Part shown: positions 52,902-62,181 of the stretch, piece after piece | Position numbering within the stretch: the stretch's first letter is position 1 | How the letters are laid out: each line of letters begins with the position of its first letter | NCBI GenBank assembly: GCA_964425755.1 | Contig: CAYRNY010000021.1 | Location: forward strand, 1 to 64,000 | DNA from: CAYRNY01 sp964425755 | Lineage (GTDB): Bacteria; Chloroflexota; Anaerolineae; Aggregatilineales; Aggregatilineaceae | Length of the DNA stretch: 64,000 nucleotides | Reading direction: 5' to 3' | Position numbers and translations under genes: made by a program | The notes under the pieces: generated by a model | The model's input: only the letters and a program-made list of their open reading frames with translations | The model's database searches: none | Told to the model about the DNA's origin: nothing

Positions 52902-55469
52902 ATGCTTCCGACGCGATTAGAACTGCGTAATTTTCTGGCCTATCGCAGCCCGGACCCGATCCATTTCGACGGCTTGCACCTTGCCTGCCTGTCCGGGCCG
53001 AACGGCGCGGGCAAAAGCTCGCTGCTGGATGCGATCACGTGGGCGCTGTGGGGCAAAGCACGCACGCGCAGCGATGACGACTTGATCTACCAGGGCCAGC
53101 AGGAAATGCTGGTGCAGTTGGACTTCTGGCAGGGCGAGACGAAATTCCGCGTGGTGCGCAAGCGCCAGAAGCCGAAGTCCGCGCGCGGCGCCGGGCGCAG
53201 CACGCTTGACCTCTTCGCGTGGGATGAGGACGCCGAGACGTGGCAACCGGTCGGCAAACCGTCGCTGCGCGAAACTCAGAACCAGATCATCGACCTGCTG
53301 CGGCTGGATTACGACACGTTTGTCAACTCAGCGTTTTTGCAGCAAGGCCGCGCGGACGCCTTCACGATCAAGCGCCCGGCGGAGCGCAAGCAGATTCTCG
53401 GGGACATTCTGGGGCTGGACCAGTGGCGCGAGTACGAAGACCGCGCCAAAGAGATCTTGAAGCGCATCGAGCACAACCTGGGCATGATCGACATGCGCCT
53501 GGGCGAGATCGCGCAGCGTGAGGCCGAGGAGCCGGCGCTGCGACACGCGCTCGAGGTCGCCGAGGGCGCGCTGGCCGAGGCAACACAACTCCGTGAGCAG
53601 GCCGAGGAACGCTACAACGAGGTCGCCGGGGCCGAAGAGCAAATGAACGCGGCAAAAGCGCGGCTGGCCCGCGCCGAGCACAACGTCAAGACGTACGAGC
53701 GCGACCTGGAAGAGACCGAGGCCGAGATCAAACGCTTCGACGAGCAGATCGCGGACCTGAACCAGGTCATCGCGGACCGTGAAACCATCGAGGAAGGTTA
53801 CGCCCAGTTGCAGGCCGCCCGCGAAGTAAACCAGGAACTGGGCGAGAAGCTCCAGCAGATGACCGCGATCAAGGAGCGCCTGAACGATGTCGAGCGCAAG
53901 ATCGAGGCGGCGCGCGCCGAGTTGGGGAACCAGGCCACCGCGCACCGCACGCGCATCGAGCAGGCCCGCAAAACCGCCGCCGAACGCGAAGAATTGCAGG
54001 CCGATCTCGCGGACGTGAAGGGCGAGGTCGAACGCCTGGAGCGCGAAGAGGCGCGGCTCAGCGAGCTACGCGAGGCGATCAACGCGCTGAATGAGGAACG
54101 CGCCGACCTCAAAGCACGCAACGAGGCGCTGCGGGAGAAAATGCAGACCATGCGCGCGCGGGTGGACCAGTTGCAGGCGGCGGAAGCGGTCTGCCCGTTG
54201 TGCGGGCAGGCGCTCGACGAGCAGCACAAAGCGACCGTGATCGAACAGGTCACGGCGGACGGCGAGCAGCACCGCGACGCGTATCTCGCCAACAAAGAGC
54301 GGCTTGAAGCGATCGCCGAAACCATCACTGCGCACAATGCTGAGATCAAGTCGATCGAGGGCGAACTCACGCGGCTGCAAGAACTGCGCTCGCGCGTGGT
54401 GCGGCTGGAAGCGCGGGTCGAGGAAGCGCGCAGCGCCGCCGACACCATGCAGGACGAGCAATCCGCGCTCGACGTGATCCTGCAGACGCTGGAACGGGGC
54501 GACTACGCCGCCGAACTCCAGACGCAGCGCGACGCGATCCAGGCCGAGATCGACGCGCTGGGCTACGACCAGGACGCGCACAGTTCCGTGCGCGACACGC
54601 TCTCCACCTATTCCGAGTACGACACCCGCCAGCGTGAGCTAGAAAACGCGCTGGCGCGCCTGCCGGAGCTGCAGACCGGCCTGGAGAACGCTATCGCGCG
54701 CCGCGACCGCTGGCTCGGCGTGCTGGAAGAAGGGCGCGCCGAAGTCACCGCCGCGCAGAGCGCGATCGACGGCCTGCAGGAACAAGTCGAAGAAGCGCGC
54801 CGCCGCGAGGAAGACCTGCGCGAGGCCCGCACCAGAGAACGCCAGGAACAGGAACGCGTGATCCAGGCACAGCAGGCGCTTACGTCGCTGGAACAGTTGC
54901 GCAAACGCAAAGCCGAACTCGAAGCGCAGCAGCGCGACCTGCAGGGCGAGCAGGCGATCTACCAGGAACTGCGCGCCGCGTTCGGCAAAAACGGTGTCCC
55001 CGCGATGATCATCGAGGCCGCGATCCCTGAGCTGGAAGAGGCCGCCAACCGCCTGCTGTCGCAGATGACCGACGGGCGGATGCACGTCCGGCTGGATACC
55101 CAGCGCGAAAAGCGCACCGGCGGCGTAGCGGAAACGCTCGACATCCTGATCAGCGACGAGCTGGGCACGCGCAGCTACGAGTCGTATTCCGGCGGCGAGG
55201 CGTTCCGCGTGAACTTCGCGATCCGCGTGGCGCTGAGCCAGATGCTCGCGCGGCGGGCGGGCGCGCAACTGCGCACGCTGTTCATCGACGAAGGCTTCGG
55301 CACGCAGGACGAAGCCGGGCGGCAGCGGCTGGTCGAGGCGATCAACGTGGTGCAGGACCAGTTCGACATGCTGCTGGTGATCACGCATATCGCCGAGCTG
55401 CGCGAAGCGTTCCCGGTGCAGATCATGGTCGAAAAGACGCCGGACGGCAGCCGCATCGAATTACAATGA
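52902..55469 (+). CDS. sbcC: SbcC ATPase (Rad50 homologue)
   Basis: An 855-residue SMC-like ATPase. Walker A is SGPNGAGKSSLLD (Gly32-Ser40). Long Glu/Arg/Ala/Gln coiled coils run about 175-425 and 440-700, separated by the zinc hook CPLC (Cys431 and Cys434). The signature is YSGGEAFRVNFAI and Walker B is LFIDEGFGTQDEAG. Short for E. coli SbcC but typical of this phylum. AGAAGGTAA precedes the ATG. With SbcD it forms the double-strand-end nuclease. Confidence 0.93.
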   Translation: MLPTRLELRNFLAYRSPDPIHFDGLHLACLSGPNGAGKSSLLDAITWALWGKARTRSDDDLIYQGQQEMLVQLDFWQGETKFRVVRKRQKPKSARGAGRSTLDLFAWDEDAETWQPVGKPSLRETQNQIIDLLRLDYDTFVNSAFLQQGRADAFTIKRPAERKQILGDILGLDQWREYEDRAKEILKRIEHNLGMIDMRLGEIAQREAEEPALRHALEVAEGALAEATQLREQAEERYNEVAGAEEQMNAAKARLARAEHNVKTYERDLEETEAEIKRFDEQIADLNQVIADRETIEEGYAQLQAAREVNQELGEKLQQMTAIKERLNDVERKIEAARAELGNQATAHRTRIEQARKTAAEREELQADLADVKGEVERLEREEARLSELREAINALNEERADLKARNEALREKMQTMRARVDQLQAAEAVCPLCGQALDEQHKATVIEQVTADGEQHRDAYLANKERLEAIAETITAHNAEIKSIEGELTRLQELRSRVVRLEARVEEARSAADTMQDEQSALDVILQTLERGDYAAELQTQRDAIQAEIDALGYDQDAHSSVRDTLSTYSEYDTRQRELENALARLPELQTGLENAIARRDRWLGVLEEGRAEVTAAQSAIDGLQEQVEEARRREEDLREARTRERQEQERVIQAQQALTSLEQLRKRKAELEAQQRDLQGEQAIYQELRAAFGKNGVPAMIIEAAIPELEEAANRLLSQMTDGRMHVRLDTQREKRTGGVAETLDILISDELGTRSYESYSGGEAFRVNFAIRVALSQMLARRAGAQLRTLFIDEGFGTQDEAGRQRLVEAINVVQDQFDMLLVITHIAELREAFPVQIMVEKTPDGSRIELQ

Positions 55470-55514
55470 TGCCGGATCGACTTTGCCAGATTTCACGATC
55501 AAGGACATACCGAA

Positions 55515-56549
55515 ATGACGGATCACCGGCTGGAGCTCCAGCCGCATCTCGACACGCTCTACCACGACAGGCCGCGCCGGTTGGCGTTCGACGCAACGAC
55601 GCCGGAAGCGTTCGCGCTGTGGCGGGCCGACCTGCGCCGCGCGGTGACCGGGGCGCTCGGCATCGCGGGCCGCATCCCCCCGCGTGAGGTGGCCGCGACG
55701 CGCATATATTGCGAGGATCGCGGGCTGTACCACGAAGGTAAGTACCTGCTGGACGCGGGCGAAGGCGTGCAGGTCCCCGCTTATGTGCTGGTCCCGCACG
55801 CGGAGCCACCTTATCAGCCGGTGCTGGTGCATCACGGCCACAACCCCAGCGTGCAGTACATCCTGGGCAACTATCCTGACGCGCAAACCGCCGCCGAGAT
55901 GCGCGCGATCGACAACAACTACGCCCAGCGGCTGGCCGAAGCGGGGTATCTCGTCTGCGCGGTGGAGCAGCGCGGCTTCGGCGAGCGCGTCACGCCGCAG
56001 ATCTTCGGGGACGGCGAGACGTTCACCAGCGCCTGCCGCCACCTGGCGTTTGAGTATCTCGCGCAGGGCCGTACGTTGCTGGGCGAGCGCGTGTGGGACG
56101 GCATGCTTGCGGCGTCGTTCTTGCTGGCGCGCGACGATATCGTACCGGGGGCGCTTGCCTGTACCGGCAACTCCGGCGGCGGGACCACGACGCTGTGGCA
56201 GGCCGTGCTCGACGACCGCATCACGGTGATCGTGCCGGGCAGCTATTTCTGCTCGTTCAAGGCGTCGATTCACGCCATGTGGCACTGCGAGTGCAATTAC
56301 GTGCCGGGCGTGCTGAGCCTGTTCGAAATGGGCGACCTGGCGGCGGCACTCGCGCCGCGTCCCTTCTGCGCGATCCAGGGCGAGCAGGACCCGATCTACC
56401 CCGTCGCGGCGAGCCGCGAGCAGTTCGAGACCGTGCGCCGCGCGTATGCGCTGCACGGCGCGGAGTCAAGCTGCGCATTGAAGGTGCACCCTGGCGCGCA
56501 CCGCTACCATTTCGACTACAGCCGGGACTGGCTCGCCCGCTGGTTGTAG
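55515..56549 (+). CDS. alpha/beta hydrolase (acetyl-xylan-esterase/Abhydrolase_7-like)
   Basis: A 344-residue hydrolase. The nucleophile elbow is TGNSGGG (Ser220), an upstream oxyanion strand VLVHHGHNPS, the acid region GEQDPIYPV and a His in HPGAHRYHFDY complete the triad. A 100-residue N-terminal extension is typical of the Abhydrolase_7 group found with carbohydrate esterases; substrate unknown. ATG 55515 has no strong ribosome-binding site. It is the last GC-rich gene before the AT-rich insert. Confidence 0.85.
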   Translation: MTDHRLELQPHLDTLYHDRPRRLAFDATTPEAFALWRADLRRAVTGALGIAGRIPPREVAATRIYCEDRGLYHEGKYLLDAGEGVQVPAYVLVPHAEPPYQPVLVHHGHNPSVQYILGNYPDAQTAAEMRAIDNNYAQRLAEAGYLVCAVEQRGFGERVTPQIFGDGETFTSACRHLAFEYLAQGRTLLGERVWDGMLAASFLLARDDIVPGALACTGNSGGGTTTLWQAVLDDRITVIVPGSYFCSFKASIHAMWHCECNYVPGVLSLFEMGDLAAALAPRPFCAIQGEQDPIYPVAASREQFETVRRAYALHGAESSCALKVHPGAHRYHFDYSRDWLARWL

Positions 56550-56620
56550 CGGTCCGTGTGCTGGCACGGGTTTGGATATCGATTAGCTTCGAATAGCTTA
56601 AGAGTATGAGGCACTTGTAT

Positions 56621-57379
56621 ATGGATAAAAAGCAGACATCCAACGAACTAAGTCCTCAAGTCGTTGATCATCTTACGACAGTTGCTAGAGGTATGCTAGG
56701 AATATTCCCTGGTGGTTCCTTGTTGGCTGAACTCGTGGGAGTAATCATTCCAAACCAACGTGTAGATCGTATCGCCAAATTTGCTGACCTGCTAGAACGG
56801 AAACTAGAGGAACTTGAACAAGATTTCGTTCGCTCACAATTCACAAACGAAAACTTTGCAGAATTGGTTGAAGAAAGTATGAGACAAGCAGCGCGTTCGG
56901 TTACCGATGATCGAAGAGCATACATCGCCAATCTGATTGTCAACAGCCTGTCCTTGAAAGACATTGAATATGTAGAATCAAAACATTTGTTGCGAATACT
57001 TGGGGAAATCAACGATATTGAGATAATCTGGCTTAGATTTTATCTTCATCCTAGCAACAAGGGTGATGAAGTTTTCAGAGATAAGCACAAAGGCATTCTA
57101 GAACCAGTCACAGCAACACTTAACGCTCCGCAAGAAGTGCGCGACAAAAGCGCACTTCAAAAAAGCTATAAAGAACATCTAGTGCAACTAGGTCTTCTTC
57201 AACATCGCTATCGTATCGATCCCAGGATGGAAACACCTGAATTTGACAGGTTCACTGGGGGATTAAAGGCCCAAGGCTATCAAATATCTCCTCTGGGTAG
57301 ACTTCTACTGAAACATATAGGTCTAGCCTCTGCTGATCTAAGTACTGAGGAATCAGATTCCTCTAAAGATAATTCGTGA
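56621..57379 (+). CDS. AT-rich uncharacterised gene, probably acquired
   Basis: A 252-residue protein whose codons are strongly A/T-ending (for example ATA, TTA, AGA), unlike every neighbour. The start chosen is ATG 56621, nine bases after TGAGG; ATG 56606 in frame is an alternative. A hydrophobic stretch near residues 20-45 (GMLGIFPGGSLLAELVGVII) may be a membrane-binding or pore-forming helix; after it the protein is helical and soluble with RVDRIAKFADLLERKLEEL and a charged C-terminal part ending in Ser/Asp. No family recognised, though a hydrophobic helix followed by a helical domain recalls effector or defence-associated proteins; that is speculation. There is no transposase or repeat around it. 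Confidence 0.75.
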   Translation: MDKKQTSNELSPQVVDHLTTVARGMLGIFPGGSLLAELVGVIIPNQRVDRIAKFADLLERKLEELEQDFVRSQFTNENFAELVEESMRQAARSVTDDRRAYIANLIVNSLSLKDIEYVESKHLLRILGEINDIEIIWLRFYLHPSNKGDEVFRDKHKGILEPVTATLNAPQEVRDKSALQKSYKEHLVQLGLLQHRYRIDPRMETPEFDRFTGGLKAQGYQISPLGRLLLKHIGLASADLSTEESDSSKDNS

Positions 57380-57427
57380 CAATACCCGATTTAAAAGCAA
57401 TATGAGGACGGTGACTGTAATCCTGTT

Positions 57428-58138
57428 ATGCCCCTGTCACTGGAGCAGCAAAACGCGTACCGCACGCGGTACGCCCGCATTCGCAAGGGCTGGCAGCCCG
57501 CCACCGAGGTCTACGCGGCGCTGGTCCAGGCGCACCTGGGGCCGGATGCGCGCGTGCTCGATCTCGGCTGCGGGCGCGGCGGCGTGCTGGAGCAATTGGG
57601 CGCGGCGGTGGCTCGCCCGCTCGGCGTGGACCCGGATCACGCGTCACTGGCCGAACACCGGCTGCCGGACCTGCCGCGCGTCACGGCGACGGCGGCGGCG
57701 ATCCCGCTGGTGGATGCGTGTATTGACGTGGTGATCTCAAGCTGGGTGCTTGAACACCTGCCCGACCCGGGGTGCACGTTCCGCGAGGTCGCGCGCGTGC
57801 TGCGGCCCGGCGGCGCGTTCATCTTTCTCGCGCCGGGCGCGTGGAGTCCGGCGGCGCTGCTGAACCGGGCGCTCAAGCCGCTGCAAACGTGGCTCGTGCC
57901 GCTGCTCTACGGGCGCGCGGAAGACGATGCCTTCCCGGTGGTGTACCGCGCCAACACGCGGCGGCAGATCGAACGGCTAGCGGATTCTGCGGGGCTGGCG
58001 CTGCGGACGTTCCGCTACATCGAGGACCCGACCTATTTCGCGTTCCATCCCCTGCTGTTCCGCCTGAACGCGGCGCTCGTCCACGCGCTGCCGGACCGCA
58101 TGGCGGAGCACATCGCCGGGGTGTGCGTGAAGGCGTGA
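57428..58138 (+). CDS. SAM-dependent methyltransferase, class I
   Basis: A 236-residue methyltransferase with the motif I loop VLDLGCGRGGVLEQLG, motif II-like IDVVISSWVLEHLPDPG, and the FREVARVLRPGGAFIFLAPG strand of UbiE/COQ5-type enzymes. The C-terminal 90 residues include a proline-poor helix pair that may bind the acceptor. Substrate unknown. ATG 57428 follows the AT-rich gene with a 48-base spacer; normal composition resumes here. Confidence 0.9.
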   Translation: MPLSLEQQNAYRTRYARIRKGWQPATEVYAALVQAHLGPDARVLDLGCGRGGVLEQLGAAVARPLGVDPDHASLAEHRLPDLPRVTATAAAIPLVDACIDVVISSWVLEHLPDPGCTFREVARVLRPGGAFIFLAPGAWSPAALLNRALKPLQTWLVPLLYGRAEDDAFPVVYRANTRRQIERLADSAGLALRTFRYIEDPTYFAFHPLLFRLNAALVHALPDRMAEHIAGVCVKA

Positions 58139-58163
58139 TGGGCTTGCTCTGACGGCGTCTGGC

Positions 58164-59438
58164 TCATGCGCGGCGGTAGAAGATCGCGGAGCGTATCGCG
58201 TTGCGCACGGATGAATCGCTGCGCCCGTAGCGCCCCATCAGCGAGACCGGATCGCCTTCCAGGTCGAGCGGGTCGTAAACCCAGTAGTCGTTGATGTCGT
58301 GGCGCGCCACGACCAGCACCCAGTGCTGGTCGTTGTCGTTATAGCGTGTCTCCGGCGTGCGGTCGACCAGCACCGGGACCGGGACCCGGTTCGCCAGGTG
58401 CGCGTCAATGCGCGTGGTGATGTGCGGATGCTGGTCTTCCTTGCCTTCAAAGGCCAGGTCGCTATAGACCGATGCGAGCGCGTCCCATTCGGTGAAGTGT
58501 CCCTGCCAGAACCCGCCCTTACGGATCATCTGGCGGTTGAGCTCAAACGGCGTGGTCTGGTGGCCCAACGCGCCCGCCGTCATCGCGAAGCACGTCAGCA
58601 GGCAGCCCCACGACCCGATTGTGACCGGCGATCCCGGGTGGCCGAGCACCGTCGAACGCCAGCGGCTGTCGCGCTGCGAGAAATGCGGCGCGCTCGTGTC
58701 AATCGCGGGTTTGGGTCTTGCCGGAGCGAGTTCAACCCGGGGCCCTTCGGCGGGCACCACAATGCGGAACCACAACAGCACGCCGAACACGTTGCCCTGC
58801 GGGTCTTCCAGGTGCCAATCCCCGAAATAGGTGCCGGGTTCCTGCGGCGCGCTCAGCGTGATCGATACATCTGTCTCGTCGCCGGGCGCACAGCCGGGCA
58901 GTGGGACGCGCAGCGTGTCGGTCATCGCGGTGCCTTTCTCAAAGCTGAGCGTGTAGCCCGGCCCCCAGGCCAGCGTGCCGGTGTTCTTGACGCGCCAGGT
59001 TTTGGTGAAACGCGTGCCGGTCGCGATCGCTTGGTCGTCCTCGATGGTCACATCGGCGATGTAGATCGCGTCGTTCGTGCCTTCCGCGGGTTCGGCGGGC
59101 GGCGCGGGCACGACCGTGATCTGCGTCCATAATGGATCGCCGAAGAACTCACCGCCAGCGTCGCGCAGCCGCCAGTCGCTGAAATACGATCCGGGGATGT
59201 CCGGCGCGGTCATGTTCACGGAGACTTCGACCTGCTGGCCGGGCTGGCACTGCGGCAAGGGCAGGTGCGTGGTCGGCGTCATCGCGCGCCCGTCGACGTG
59301 GCTGAAGGTAAAGCCGGTGGTCCAGGGGACATCACCGTCATTCTCGATGCGCCATGTCTTCGTAAAGCCGGTGTTGGCGACGATCTCGCTGCCATCGGGA
59401 ATCGTAACATCACGCACAAAACGATAACTGAGCGGCAT
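58164..59438 (-). CDS. two NBR1-type Ig domains fused to a C39-like peptidase
   Basis: A 424-residue protein. Two NBR1-type Ig-like domains occupy about 1-110 and 118-225; both have the TKTWR...N-G and PLPxCxPG patterns (TGFTKTWRIENDGDVPW, TRFTKTWRVKNTGTLAW). After a linker, residues about 255-424 are a papain-like C39-type domain: FSQRDSRWRSTVLG, the likely nucleophile Cys in GSWGCLLTCFAM, and HWVLVVARHDINDYWVYDPL. No signal peptide is visible. The Ig domains may dock the peptidase to a substrate or surface; in Chloroflexota such combinations are common but uncharacterised. Confidence 0.85.
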   Translation of the reverse strand: MPLSYRFVRDVTIPDGSEIVANTGFTKTWRIENDGDVPWTTGFTFSHVDGRAMTPTTHLPLPQCQPGQQVEVSVNMTAPDIPGSYFSDWRLRDAGGEFFGDPLWTQITVVPAPPAEPAEGTNDAIYIADVTIEDDQAIATGTRFTKTWRVKNTGTLAWGPGYTLSFEKGTAMTDTLRVPLPGCAPGDETDVSITLSAPQEPGTYFGDWHLEDPQGNVFGVLLWFRIVVPAEGPRVELAPARPKPAIDTSAPHFSQRDSRWRSTVLGHPGSPVTIGSWGCLLTCFAMTAGALGHQTTPFELNRQMIRKGGFWQGHFTEWDALASVYSDLAFEGKEDQHPHITTRIDAHLANRVPVPVLVDRTPETRYNDNDQHWVLVVARHDINDYWVYDPLDLEGDPVSLMGRYGRSDSSVRNAIRSAIFYRRA

Positions 59439-59639
59439 AGGTGGACTCCTGTCACGTTAAGCGGAATCGAGAATCGCAACAGCAACAAATATTCATGCTA
59501 TTCTTATATAGTATATTAACTTAACTGCAGTTACAATAGGACTGCGGCTTCAAAATAACGGGGGTTCGCACGGGACAAAAAGCCGCACGCGGCAGTTGTC
59601 CCGCTTTCGGCGCTGTGTGTGGTGACGCTGCCCGCGCGG
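59439..59639 (-). promoter_or_regulatory. kinase terminator hairpin and AT-rich promoter region of the Ig-peptidase gene
   Basis: The hairpin GGGACAA (59572-59578) with TTGTCCC (59596-59602) has T residues on the minus strand in its arm (59580-59577) and lies 40 bases after the kinase gene's end. Closer to 59438 the sequence is AT-rich, with a perfect 12-base palindrome TAACTGCAGTTA (59522-59533), a probable operator. Confidence 0.45.
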
Positions 59640-61130
59640 TTAGGACTGCGAGCGCGGCACCTGCACCGGTTTCATGCTGGGGAGCGTGCGGCGCTTGGCG
59701 TCGTAGGTCAGCGTCTCTTCGACGACCGGCATCGTGAGTGTGAACGTCGAGCCTTCGCCGATGCTGCTGGTCGCGCTGAGCGTGCCACCGTGCGCTTCCG
59801 CGATCCACTGCGCGATCGACAGCCCCAACCCGCTGCCGCCCATCGTGCGGGCGCGGGCCTTATCCACGCGGTAGAAGCGGTCGAAGATATGCGGCAGGTC
59901 CTTTTCCGGGATGCCGATCCCGGTGTCCGTCACGTCGACATGGACCAGGCCAGCCGTGCGGCGGATCGACAGCGTCAGCTCGCCGCCTTCAGGCGTGTAC
60001 TTCAGCCCGTTGGTGACCAGGTTCAGCAACAGTTGCTTGATGCGGTCGGCGTCGCCCAGGACGTGCGCCTGGTCGATCTGGCCCAGCTTCACGTCGATCT
60101 TGCCTTCGCTGAGGATGCGCGCCTGGTTGTAGACTTCCAGCACCAGCGTGTCGATCGAGACGACGGTCTTCTCCAGCGGCAGCCGCCCGGCGTCGGCCTT
60201 CGCCAGCAGCAGCAGGTCCTCGACCAGCCGCGACATGCGCCGCGCTTCGCTGTCGATCGCTTCGATGAATTCGGGGTCGTACCCGTAACGGCGCATCAGG
60301 TCCACGTTGCCCCGGATCGCGGTCAGCGGGGTGCGCATCTCGTGCGAGACATCCGCCACGAAGCGCCGCTGCACGTTGAACAACTGCTCCAGGCGTTCCA
60401 GCGTCTTGTTAAACGTCTCGGTGAGCTGGCCCAGCTCGTCCGGCGGGCCGTCGTAAGGAATGCGTCGGCTCAGGTCGTCGGCTGCCGTGATCTTCCGCGC
60501 GGTCTGGGCGATGGTGTCCACCGGCTGCAGGGCGTGCCGGGTCAGGTAATCCCCGATCAGCAGCGCGAGCAGCAGCGTGACCGTCCCGCCCACCAGCATG
60601 ATCCGGATCAGGCGGTCGATCGCGGCATCGACGGTCCCCAGCGAGGCGGCGGTTTGGATGTAGCCGCGCACCTGGTCGTTGATCACCAGCGGTTTGCTCA
60701 ACACGCGCAAATGGTGCCCCTGGAACATGATGTCGCGCTGGATCAGCTTTTCACTGCCGAACGCCTGCGAATCCAGCGGCTCGCTGTACCCCATGCCGAG
60801 CAAGTTCAGCGAGTAATCATACAGGTAGTGATGGTCGGTCGCCTCGTCGTAGAGCCAGATTTGCGCGAACAAGCCCGGCGAGTCGAGGTTGCTGGTCTGG
60901 ATCATCGACAGCTCGCGCAGGATCTCGCTGGCGAAGGGGGTGTTCGGCGTGGACGGCACCGCACCGAGCATCGCCTGGGCGTGGATGTCCTCTGCCGCTT
61001 TCGACAACCGTGTGTCAACCTGATCGCGCAGGGTCCAGTTCAGCACGCTGAGCGTCGCTGCGCTGAAGATCAACATCGCGATCGCCAGCAAACTGGCGTA
61101 AAGAAATGTGAGGCGGGTACGAATGGTCAT
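59640..61130 (-). CDS. HAMP-type membrane sensor histidine kinase
   Basis: A 496-residue sensor kinase of the EnvZ/PhoR class. Membrane helices at about 8-30 and 175-195 border an outside sensor domain of about 140 residues. HAMP follows (196-248, LQPVDTIAQTARKITAADDL). HisKA has His263 in VADVSHEMRTPLT. The ATPase domain has NLVTNGLKYTPEGGE, VTDTGIGIP and GGSGLGLSIAQWI. It lies downstream of the OmpR-type gene in the same direction with a 268-base gap that may hold its own promoter. Confidence 0.92.
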   Translation of the reverse strand: MTIRTRLTFLYASLLAIAMLIFSAATLSVLNWTLRDQVDTRLSKAAEDIHAQAMLGAVPSTPNTPFASEILRELSMIQTSNLDSPGLFAQIWLYDEATDHHYLYDYSLNLLGMGYSEPLDSQAFGSEKLIQRDIMFQGHHLRVLSKPLVINDQVRGYIQTAASLGTVDAAIDRLIRIMLVGGTVTLLLALLIGDYLTRHALQPVDTIAQTARKITAADDLSRRIPYDGPPDELGQLTETFNKTLERLEQLFNVQRRFVADVSHEMRTPLTAIRGNVDLMRRYGYDPEFIEAIDSEARRMSRLVEDLLLLAKADAGRLPLEKTVVSIDTLVLEVYNQARILSEGKIDVKLGQIDQAHVLGDADRIKQLLLNLVTNGLKYTPEGGELTLSIRRTAGLVHVDVTDTGIGIPEKDLPHIFDRFYRVDKARARTMGGSGLGLSIAQWIAEAHGGTLSATSSIGEGSTFTLTMPVVEETLTYDAKRRTLPSMKPVQVPRSQS

Positions 61131-61398
61131 GAATCTGTCAGTGACTCGACTGTCCTGGCGAACCGCAATCAGCCCCCTGGTTACCAGGAACGCAGGTTCA
61201 ACGGCGGGTTACGGGATACGATAACGCTGCCAGTGCCGGTATACGGCATGGCTTACAGCGATTATCATAACATTCGAACGTTAGCGCAGCATGAGAGTAC
61301 GCTTCGAGTCGCCTGATTCTTGCGGATACTCGGGGCCTCGCGCGGTCCGCACCCCCCATAACCTGTAACGCAGGTGGCCTGCGTCGTCAGCAGGATGT
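61131..61398 (-). other. spacer between regulator and kinase genes
   Basis: No gene. It holds a short dyad (CCTGG-TTA-CCAGG around 61177-61189) and an AT-rich patch near 61265-61285 with TATGATAAT on the minus strand, suggesting that the kinase can be transcribed on its own. Confidence 0.4.
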
Positions 61399-62082
61399 TC
61401 AGTCGTCCTCTTCGCGCAGCACATAACCCACACCGCGCACGGTGTGGATCAGGCGCGATTCGCCGTTCTCCTCGGTCTTCTGGCGCAGGTAGCGCACGTA
61501 AACCTCGATGATGTTGCTCTCGCCGCCGAAATCATACCCCCACACGCGGTCGAAGATCAACTCGCGCGTCAGGACGCGGCGCGGGTTGCGCATGAACAAC
61601 TCCAGCAGTTCGTACTCCTTCGCGGTCAGGTCGATGTGCCGCTCGCCACGCCGGGCGCGATGGGTGCCGGTGTCCAGTTCCAGGTCAATGAAGCGCAGCA
61701 CTTCCGGGCGCGAGGACGGCTGCGCGCGCCGGAACAAGGCCCGCATCCGCGCCAGCAGCTCCTCGAACTCGAACGGCTTGACCAGGTAATCGTCCGCGCC
61801 CGCGTCCAGCCCCTCGACGCGGTTTTCGACGTCTTCCTTCGCCGTCAGCATCAGGATCGGCACGTCGCCCGCCGCCCGTAACCGCTTGCAGACTTCCAGC
61901 CCGTCCATGCCCGGCAGCATCCAGTCCAGGATCACCAGGTCGGGCGGCTGTTCGCGCGCCATGCTCAGGCCGCTGCGCCCGTCATAGGCCACGTCCACGC
62001 GGTAGCCCTCGTAGATCAGGCCGCGCTTGAGAAACTGCGCGATACGTTCTTCGTCTTCAATGACCAGGATTCGTTCGGCCAT
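61399..62082 (-). CDS. OmpR-family response regulator
   Basis: A 227-residue regulator. The receiver has Asp10-Glu11, phosphoacceptor Asp53 in LVILDWMLPG, and Lys in YLVKPF. The C-terminal winged helix (about 130-225) includes LTAKEYELLELFMRNPRRVL and IHTVRGVGYVL. Together with the HAMP kinase downstream it forms a two-component system; an upstream secreted beta-propeller protein is oriented the same way and may be part of the sensed or controlled set. Confidence 0.93.
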   Translation of the reverse strand: MAERILVIEDEERIAQFLKRGLIYEGYRVDVAYDGRSGLSMAREQPPDLVILDWMLPGMDGLEVCKRLRAAGDVPILMLTAKEDVENRVEGLDAGADDYLVKPFEFEELLARMRALFRRAQPSSRPEVLRFIDLELDTGTHRARRGERHIDLTAKEYELLELFMRNPRRVLTRELIFDRVWGYDFGGESNIIEVYVRYLRQKTEENGESRLIHTVRGVGYVLREEDD

Positions 62083-62181
62083 CGCGGTAATCCTTTCTCA
62101 CCTTGCGGTAGATGGTACAGTTTCTCGATCCGGGCGCTCCACTCCCCCGGATCAACGACCCAGTCTGGACCGCCACGCCGA

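Noticed and set aside
59619..61316. Long open frame opposite the HAMP kinase (565 codons)
   Set aside because: Antisense shadow of a kinase whose motifs are all intact; high GC leaves stop codons rare on the other strand.
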